A DNA stretch of 11,294 nucleotides. Origin: an uncultured bacterium. Its GTDB lineage: Bacteria > CSSED10-310 > CALFER01. Position 1 is the first letter of the stretch; every line of letters begins with the position of its first letter. The notes beneath the pieces are model-generated. The model ran no database searches and had not been told where the DNA came from. It saw only the letters and a list, made by a program, of their open reading frames with translations. This document shows, one piece after another, positions 6,731-11,294 of the stretch. A program made the translations under genes and the position numbers. Location of the stretch: the NCBI GenBank assembly GCA_937951895.1, contig CALFER010000105.1, positions 1 to 11,294 on the forward strand, in the 5' to 3' direction.

Positions 6731-7070
6731 GTGGCGCCGGCCTCCGTGCCGGCGTCTGATAAACAGCTCCTGACATTGTTTGAATGTCAGACAGCCTCCG
6801 GCATCTCCGTGCATCCACCGATTACGCAGATTACATAGGTTATTCTATCCTCTGCATAAACCCAAAGCGATGTCATTCTCCCGGATGCGGGAATGGATGG
6901 GTGGCGCCGGCCTCCGTGCCGGCGTCTGATAAACAGCTCCTGACATTGTTTGAATGTCAGACAGCCTCCGGCATCTCCGTGCATCCACCGATTACGCAGA
7001 TTACATAGGTTATTCTATCCTCTGCATAAACCCAAAGCGATGTCATTCTCCCGGATGCGGGAATGGATGG
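6731..7070. repeat. Two identical 170-bp tandem copies
   Basis: 6731-6900 and 6901-7070 read the same base for base by eye. Each unit holds, in order, a GC-rich hairpin (GGCGCCGGC / GCCGGCGTC with loop CTCCGT), a short spacer, the microrepeat CCACCGATTACGCAGATTAC, and a degenerate CATTC.CCCGGATGCGGGAATG palindrome. Identity points to a recent duplication. Units of this length with no unique spacers are not CRISPR. Confidence 0.92.
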
Positions 7071-7183
7071 GTGGCGTCGGCCTCCGCGCCAGCGTCTGAT
7101 AAACAGCTCCTGACACCAGATGATTGTTTAACAACCTGCAGCATCGCTGCATATCCACCGATTACACAGATTACACAGATTGT
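7071..7183. repeat. Degenerate third copy of the 170-bp unit
   Basis: It starts in register with the two perfect copies but carries substitutions in the hairpin (GGCGTCGGC, GCGCCAGCGTC) and a different middle part. It ends in the microrepeat CCGATTACACAGATTACACA, a cleaner form of the one inside the other units. The divergence suggests an older tandem structure from which the perfect pair arose. Confidence 0.75.
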
Positions 7184-7203
7184 TTTTCAGCGTGGGGTAC
7201 TAC

Positions 7204-7251
7204 CCGTTCCGCCCTTCGACACTCCGCTTCGCTCCGGCTCACGCCGAACGG
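7204..7251. repeat. Palindromic repeat with CCGTTC / GAACGG ends
   Basis: Ends CCGTTC (7204-7209) and GAACGG (7246-7251) enclose CCTTCGACACTCCGC and CTTCGCTCCGGCTC. The same words, CTTCGCTCCGGCTCA and GAACGGTT, appear downstream of 7515, so this is a relative of the 'TTCGACAGGCTCAG' repeats. Confidence 0.6.
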
Positions 7252-7315
7252 TTATGGAGGGTTCTTCATGGTCAGGATCGAACAACCCAAACACCAATAG
7301 CAAAAATTTGATGAC

Positions 7316-7354
7316 GGGTGGCGCCGGCCTCCGTGCCGGCGTCTCATAAACAGC
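7316..7354. repeat. GC-rich hairpin repeat, copy 4
   Basis: Arms GGCGCCGGC and GCCGGCGTC (one G·T pair) enclose CTCCGT, followed by a TCATAAACAGC tail. The preceding CAATAGCAAAAATTTGATG also precedes the copy at 11248, so the repeat unit is longer than the hairpin. Confidence 0.8.
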
Positions 7355-7376
7355 ACCCAACACTGTATGAATGTCA

Positions 7377-7401
7377 GTCATTCCCGCGGATGCGGGAATC
7401 C
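7377..7401. repeat. Palindromic repeat, GTCATTCCCGC…GCGGGAATCC type
   Basis: Arms ATTCCCGC and GCGGGAAT form a perfect 8-bp stem around GGAT. Decayed copies sit inside each 170-bp unit near 6871-6896 and 7041-7066. It is of a dispersed intergenic type known from many proteobacterial and environmental genomes. Confidence 0.75.
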
Positions 7402-7411
7402 AGTTCCGGCC

Positions 7412-7450
7412 GGGTGGCGCCGGCCTCCGTGCCGGCGTCTGATAAACAGC
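7412..7450. repeat. GC-rich hairpin repeat, copy 5
   Basis: It has the same hairpin and TGATAAACAGC tail as the copies at 6729 and 6899. It directly follows the CCCGC/GCGGG palindrome. Confidence 0.8.
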
Positions 7451-7490
7451 ACCCTAAGCTGTGAAGTGACTGCGGGACTTCTCTTCTCCT

Positions 7491-7515
7491 GGACACTTCG
7501 ACAGGCTCAGTGTCC
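7491..7515. repeat. Palindromic repeat, 'TTCGACAGGCTCAG' type, copy 2
   Basis: Identical over 25 bases to 6583-6607. It lies about 40 nt past the stop of the DUF1848 gene and its GGACACT/AGTGTCC stem could help end that transcript, though no T-run follows on the minus strand. Confidence 0.8.
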
Positions 7516-7557
7516 GGGGATGCTTCGCTCCGGCTCAGAACGAACGGTTTTCCGGAT

Positions 7558-8565
7558 TCACCCGAGATCATGGTTACACGGAATCTCATCGGATGTGTTC
7601 GCATAACAATACGCACAGGAATGCGGACACGTGTTGTACCGCCCGATGTCCTTGCTCACCACACACCCGCACTCCTTCCGCTGCCCCTTGTCCTTGATCG
7701 CTTTCCGCTCATCCGCGAGCAGTTCCGGCCACCCGGACTCATCATCCCCGAACATCACCAGCTGTCCGCTCTTCGGCTTCCGCCCCAACCTCGCCGCCAA
7801 CCCCTCATCCCGCGAAATCCGCAGCAGCAACTCATCATCCATGCAGCGATTGTGCGAAATCCCAAGATGCTCCAGATCGATGCCCTCGGCACACGTCGCA
7901 GCCTCGATCCCCCACTCCTTCGCCATCCGCGCAATACTCCCGGCCAACCGCACCCGCTCAGCCTCATCCGGCTCGCGACCCGCAATCCCCGCCCGACCCA
8001 GCTTGTTCCTCACCTTCGCATAACCCGCAATGTCCGCAAAACTGAACACAATCTTGCGTGTGAGGGGATGCAACCGGTCACCCACACGCCGGACCGACTC
8101 GATCAACTCGGCTTCCGTGATCGCGTCGGTCAGGATGAGGGGATCACTGCGCCAGATGACACGGTGGGATCCGAGACGCGTGGAGAGCGCCCGGAAGGTG
8201 TCGACGCGGGCATCGAGAGCCGGGACGTTGCGTTCGAGACGCCCCCCGTGGAACGGCGCATAGTCGTTGACGGTAAACTGAAAGTAATACGCGATTCCGC
8301 GCCGGTCGAGACGATCGAGATACGGAAGGATGGGGGCGGGGTTTTTCGACCAGAACACGACGGCTTTCATGCGGGCAAACGAGACATACTGCCGGTTCTG
8401 GTTGAACGGATTCGTCCAGGTGCAGTAGCCCCGATCGAGTGCGTCGAAGAACCAACCGGCATAAAAAGCAGGAATGTCGGTCGCGCGGCTGGCCGAGATA
8501 ATCTCAGGGGCAATGGCCTCATGCCTGCCGCTTTCAGTCTCGATGTCGATCTTCTCCCAGTTCAT
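7558..8565 (-). CDS. DUF1848 family protein with C-terminal CX3CX2C cluster
   Basis: The protein has 335 residues from ATG 8565, which follows GGGAG with a 7-nt spacer; an in-frame ATG at 8697 lacks support. The sequence shows the family's usual blocks: IISASRATDIPAFYAGWF (22-39), NPFN..Q..VSF (52-63), VVFWSKNPAPILPYL (69-83), YYFQFTV.DY (93-102), a VIWRSDPL strand (136-143), FSFADIAGYAK, and a C-terminal cysteine region with C299-G-C301 and CPHSCAYC (C313, C317, C320). The last is the CX3CX2C spacing that binds an iron-sulphur cluster in radical SAM enzymes, here at the C-terminus instead of near the N-terminus. To my knowledge its biochemical function is not established. It converges with no gene; downstream lies the repeat block. 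It is divergent from the ATPase gene. Confidence 0.88.
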   Translation of the reverse strand: MNWEKIDIETESGRHEAIAPEIISASRATDIPAFYAGWFFDALDRGYCTWTNPFNQNRQYVSFARMKAVVFWSKNPAPILPYLDRLDRRGIAYYFQFTVNDYAPFHGGRLERNVPALDARVDTFRALSTRLGSHRVIWRSDPLILTDAITEAELIESVRRVGDRLHPLTRKIVFSFADIAGYAKVRNKLGRAGIAGREPDEAERVRLAGSIARMAKEWGIEAATCAEGIDLEHLGISHNRCMDDELLLRISRDEGLAARLGRKPKSGQLVMFGDDESGWPELLADERKAIKDKGQRKECGCVVSKDIGRYNTCPHSCAYCYANTSDEIPCNHDLG

Positions 8566-8881
8566 GCCGCTGCTCCCGTTCGCTCGACATGCAGGATTCG
8601 ATAATGAATGTCGGCGTTCGAGCATTTCGGAAATCGCCCGAGTATTGTCCGGCAATCCTGCTCGGATCGCTCGGGATGAGTCTCGCGTCCCGGACACTGC
8701 AGATAGAAGTTTAACATGAAATCCCGAATATGCGGCGGATAATTAAAGAAAGGATAACAATCCCGTCCGGTTGTATGTGTCGAAATTTTACTACATTACA
8801 TCCTGCTGCTGTTTCAGGTAGAATCGTTATCGGAGGGTGGCGCACAGACACACACATCGTGAGATCGAACAGGAGGTCGAC
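8566..8881. promoter_or_regulatory. Divergent spacer between DUF1848 and the ATPase genes
   Basis: This 316-nt stretch must hold the start signals of both genes. Its middle (about 8715-8805) is clearly more AT-rich than the flanks. On the plus strand TTACAT (8796-8801) and TAGAAT (8819-8824) stand 17 nt apart and could be a weak promoter for the ATPase. No convincing pair was found for the minus strand. The frame of DUF1848 stays open upstream to 8697 but has no start signal there. No small gene is evident. Confidence 0.4.
8871..8877 (+). promoter_or_regulatory. Shine-Dalgarno fixing the start of the ATPase gene
   Basis: AGGAGGT lies 4 nt before ATG 8882 and is the strongest such site in the window. 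It rules in favour of 8882 over the in-frame ATG at 8837. Confidence 0.75.
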
Positions 8882-11128
8882 ATGCCGTACCGAGACTTCA
8901 CGTTCAGCGATCTGAAGACGGAATGCCATATCGACGATGATGCCGAGTTGCGGCGACTGCTGTTCCGCAACGGATTCACACGCATCAATCAGAAACGTCC
9001 CATCGACCGGCAGACGGCAAATCGAATCGTCAGACGAATCACCGGTCAGTCGATCGATTGGCACCAATACCGGATCCGCGACAAGGATCTCGGCAAAGGA
9101 ACAATCCATATCCTGGACGAACCGCCAACCGAGATCGACAGGTTCATCGAACAGGTCTATCGCTCGATCCGGACGGATCCCGGCCCTGCTCCGGATGCCG
9201 GATCGTATCTTCTGGGCTGCGCATTGCAGGGCGGTTTCTTCACCTCACCGGACGACCACCCGCTGATCGTGCGTTTCGATCGCGGCCTGAACATCTTCAT
9301 CGGCGATCGCGGAACCGGAAAATCGACACTACTGAACACCGCCGGCATCCTGTCCGAATCCCTCAACGAGGCCACCCATACGCTCTTCAACAAACTGATC
9401 GACATTCTCTCGAATCATCCCGACGACGACGACTCGGTCAATCTCAGGCGGATGTTCACGATCATCGATCGCTACGGCATCACGCGACTCGTGAACTTCA
9501 TCGTGCATAGGCGCGAGATCCTGTGTTGTTTTTTCGACTCCTCTACCCGGGAAGCCGGTTTTTTCGTCCGTCACGGCAACGGCTGGGAGCCCCTCAGAAA
9601 GATATCCCGGGATCAGCTCCCGGAATTCCGATTTCTGGGGCAGGGCGAAATCAACCGGATCAGCGACGAGAACAACGTGGTTTATCTGAATCGGATCATC
9701 GATGCGCTCGATCCCGAACTGGCATCGGAGCGACTGGCTTTTCAGAAAAAACTGAAAGCACTGATCCAGCAGTTCGAGCACTATCAGCACCAGGACGATC
9801 TGTTCGATCTGCAGAATTTCAGCCGTTTCATCCATCAGCGCGTGACGGAACTCTGGCGGATGCGCAACGAGATGCAACGAGGACGGCTTTCGGATCAGAG
9901 TATCGAACTGATCCGGACTTACATCCGGGAAGCGCTGTCGTTCCGGCAGACGACCGATCGACCCGACGATCTCCCGATCCGAGCGCTCCTGGACCAGGAC
10001 GAGTCGGCCGGTTACTTCCTGTACGTCATCCGGATCTGGGGTTTTCTCGAGAAGGAACTCGATGCGATCGAAGCCCTGCAGGAAGCGCTCGATGCATACG
10101 CGACATCGAACGCAACCGAACTGAAGGACGTGCTCCGGCAGTACGAAACGGAGGAGTCCCGGACGGGACGCGACGAGTCACTCACGCCGATCATGCGCCT
10201 GTACGGGGTGCTCGGACGCCATATCGCCGACCTGCTCGGTTTCCTGAGAACCCGGTTGCGAATCCTGGATACCTACAGGCGGGGTTTCAATTCGCTTGGT
10301 TACTCGCATTCGCCGATGGTCGATTCGCTGATCAGTCATTTTAAAGACCTGCTGGACGCCCGCACCCTCCTGCGCGATCGGCAGAACGTCAAGTGCGAGA
10401 AAATTTCAAAGGAAATTTCAAACGGCGGATCGAGAATCTCGATCACGACGCCGACCGATCCGATCTGCCGCACGTCGATCGAAACGCAGTTGGATTGTCT
10501 GTCCGGGCTGAAGGATGATTATCACCTCTTCTACAATGCTTCGATCCGGACACCTGTTTATGAATTTCGGGATGCCGCGTCCAGGTACAATCGTCTGATG
10601 GATCTGCTGATGACCGAACTCGATGAACTCAGTCGGGACAATAACTACCGGAACCGCTTCGTGTTCTGTCCGATCCGGATCGAATTCAGCCAGGGACGGA
10701 CGACGCGATCGTTCCATGAACTGTCGTTCGGGCAGAAAACGGGGATCGTTCTGAAGATGGTGTTCACAACGATCACGGATCAGATCCTGATCATCGATCA
10801 ACCCGAAGACAATCTCGATATCAACTCGATCGTGAGCATGCTGACGCCCACCCTGCAGTCACTCGGGAAGGACACGCAGATCATCATCGCGACACACGCG
10901 TCGAATCTGGTGCTGGGGCTGGAGGATTACCATCTGATCGTGATGGAATCGGACGGCGAGCACGGTCGGATCCGCATGCAGGGAACACCGGATCAGGAGG
11001 CGATTCGCGAAGAAATGCTGAACATTCTGGAGGGTGGCATCGAGAATTTCCAGCAGAAACTCGACATCTACCGAAACTTTCTGCATCGATTGAATGAACG
11101 GGAGTTTTCGACGATCCATCCGGGTTGA
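8882..11128 (+). CDS. ABC/SMC-type ATPase with long helical insert, possible defence or repair protein
   Basis: The protein has 748 residues. Residues 1-110 form an N-terminal region of unknown type (FSDLKTECHIDDDAELRRLL). The ATPase head is split as in SMC/RecF/Rad50 proteins: Walker A GDRGTGKST (141-149), FLGQGEI as the Q-loop-like element (251-257), signature ELSFGQKTG (613-621), Walker B QILIIDQPEDNLD (634-646) and switch histidine H672 in IIIATHAS. Between the halves lie about 350 mostly helical, charged residues that probably form a short coiled-coil or helical arm, shorter than in true SMC proteins. All ATPase motifs are intact. The 'DQPEDNLD' Walker B with an adjacent glutamate is common in standalone ATPases of DNA-repair and anti-phage systems (for example TrlF-like proteins), but no nuclease partner is seen here. 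No signal peptide is present. A terminator follows 42 nt downstream. Confidence 0.9.
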   Translation: MPYRDFTFSDLKTECHIDDDAELRRLLFRNGFTRINQKRPIDRQTANRIVRRITGQSIDWHQYRIRDKDLGKGTIHILDEPPTEIDRFIEQVYRSIRTDPGPAPDAGSYLLGCALQGGFFTSPDDHPLIVRFDRGLNIFIGDRGTGKSTLLNTAGILSESLNEATHTLFNKLIDILSNHPDDDDSVNLRRMFTIIDRYGITRLVNFIVHRREILCCFFDSSTREAGFFVRHGNGWEPLRKISRDQLPEFRFLGQGEINRISDENNVVYLNRIIDALDPELASERLAFQKKLKALIQQFEHYQHQDDLFDLQNFSRFIHQRVTELWRMRNEMQRGRLSDQSIELIRTYIREALSFRQTTDRPDDLPIRALLDQDESAGYFLYVIRIWGFLEKELDAIEALQEALDAYATSNATELKDVLRQYETEESRTGRDESLTPIMRLYGVLGRHIADLLGFLRTRLRILDTYRRGFNSLGYSHSPMVDSLISHFKDLLDARTLLRDRQNVKCEKISKEISNGGSRISITTPTDPICRTSIETQLDCLSGLKDDYHLFYNASIRTPVYEFRDAASRYNRLMDLLMTELDELSRDNNYRNRFVFCPIRIEFSQGRTTRSFHELSFGQKTGIVLKMVFTTITDQILIIDQPEDNLDINSIVSMLTPTLQSLGKDTQIIIATHASNLVLGLEDYHLIVMESDGEHGRIRMQGTPDQEAIREEMLNILEGGIENFQQKLDIYRNFLHRLNEREFSTIHPG

Positions 11129-11170
11129 ATACGGATGCGCGAATCCAGACACGACCCGAATGCCCCATTA

Positions 11171-11199
11171 CGCCAGGCGTCCCTGCCTGGCGGTTTTTT
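11171..11199 (+). terminator. Rho-independent terminator after the ATPase gene
   Basis: A perfect 8-bp stem, CGCCAGGC with GCCTGGCG, closes loop GTCCCT and is followed by G and six T residues. It lies 42 nt past the stop and is nearly identical to the hairpin at 6653, so a dispersed repeat seems to serve as a terminator here. Confidence 0.75.
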
Positions 11200-11247
11200 C
11201 TCTCTTCTCTGTTAAATCCAAAATCCCAATAGCAAAAATTTGATGCC

Positions 11248-11286
11248 GGGTGGCGCCGGCCTCCGTGCCGGCGTCTGACAAACAGC
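11248..11286. repeat. GC-rich hairpin repeat, copy 6, near right edge
   Basis: It has the same GGCGCCGGC/GCCGGCGTC hairpin and the same upstream CAATAGCAAAAATTTGATG as copy 4 (7316-7354). Together with the hairpin at 11171 it repeats the order seen at 6653-6767. The window ends 8 nt later, so further copies may follow. Confidence 0.8.
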
Positions 11287-11294
11287 ACCCAACA

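Larger units (their letters stand above)
6368..7557. other. Gene-free block: operon leader and repeat cluster
   Basis: Nearest the cas operon, 6368-6529 is an in-frame 54-codon extension of cas4-cas1 that is probably untranslated leader. The AT-rich stretch 6530-6582 is the likeliest site for the operon promoter, but no clear -35/-10 pair stands out. From 6583 onwards the DNA is a patchwork of palindromes and tandem repeats, entered separately. The short plus-strand frames at 6784 and 6954 are two copies of the same repeat unit and have no start signals, so they are not genes. No tRNA, rRNA or transposase remnant was seen. Confidence 0.7.

Noticed and set aside
6731..7070. Tandem repeats next to cas genes as a possible CRISPR array
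   Set aside because: Units are 170 bp and identical throughout with no variable spacers, and only two perfect copies exist.
6784..7349. Small plus-strand frames in the repeat block (starts at 6784 and 6954)
   Set aside because: They are the translation of the duplicated 170-bp unit, begin with identical peptides, and lack ribosome binding sites.
7510..8604. 364-codon plus-strand open frame opposite DUF1848
   Set aside because: The minus strand carries recognisable DUF1848 motifs over the same bases; the plus frame starts inside a repeat and resembles nothing.

Overview
The window is bacterial DNA of moderate to fairly high GC, gene-dense, with good Shine-Dalgarno sites. It carries most of a CRISPR-linked operon on the minus strand, a roughly 1 kb gene-free block full of palindromic and tandem repeats, and two further genes on opposite strands. 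The host cannot be named. The intergenic block mixes several dispersed palindrome types of the kind common in environmental, repeat-rich bacterial genomes, and no gene seen here is a phylogenetic marker.

Minus-strand operon, read from 6367 down to 1: a Cas4-Cas1 fusion (6367-4700), then Cas2 (4697-4407), together an intact CRISPR adaptation module. After a 161-nt gap holding a 7-bp tandem repeat comes a three-part protein (4245-2563): a Lon-protease-like N-terminal half that seems to lack both catalytic residues, a central CARF domain, and a C-terminal Csx3/Crn3 ring-nuclease domain whose expected catalytic residues are all present. Three genes follow, each overlapping the previous one by the four bases ATGA. 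The first is a sigma-factor-like protein with a region-2-like N-terminus and no recognisable region 4 (2566-1796). The second is an unrecognised protein with a long arginine/glutamate-rich stretch (1799-999). The third is an unrecognised protein that runs off the left edge (1002-1). No CRISPR array, Cas10, Cas7, Cas5, Cas6 or Cas3 is visible.

The reading I favour is an accessory module tied to type III cyclic-oligoadenylate (cOA) signalling. A CARF/pseudo-Lon/Csx3 protein would sense and also degrade the second messenger, and its translationally coupled partner would act on transcription through a sigma-like domain. This recalls the CRISPR-Lon/CalpT/CalpS and Craspase/RpoE systems, but the sensor is built differently. 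Function here is inference; the domain assignments rest on motifs read by eye.

Repeat block (6583-7557): two identical 170-bp tandem copies plus a degenerate third, five copies of a GC-rich hairpin repeat, one terminator-like hairpin, and three other palindrome or microrepeat types. Copies of the same terminator-like and GC-rich hairpins recur at 11171-11286, so they flank the pair formed by a DUF1848 protein (minus, 8565-7558) and an ABC/SMC-type ATPase (plus, 8882-11128). Those two genes are divergently arranged around a 316-nt spacer. The ATPase may be a defence or DNA-repair protein.
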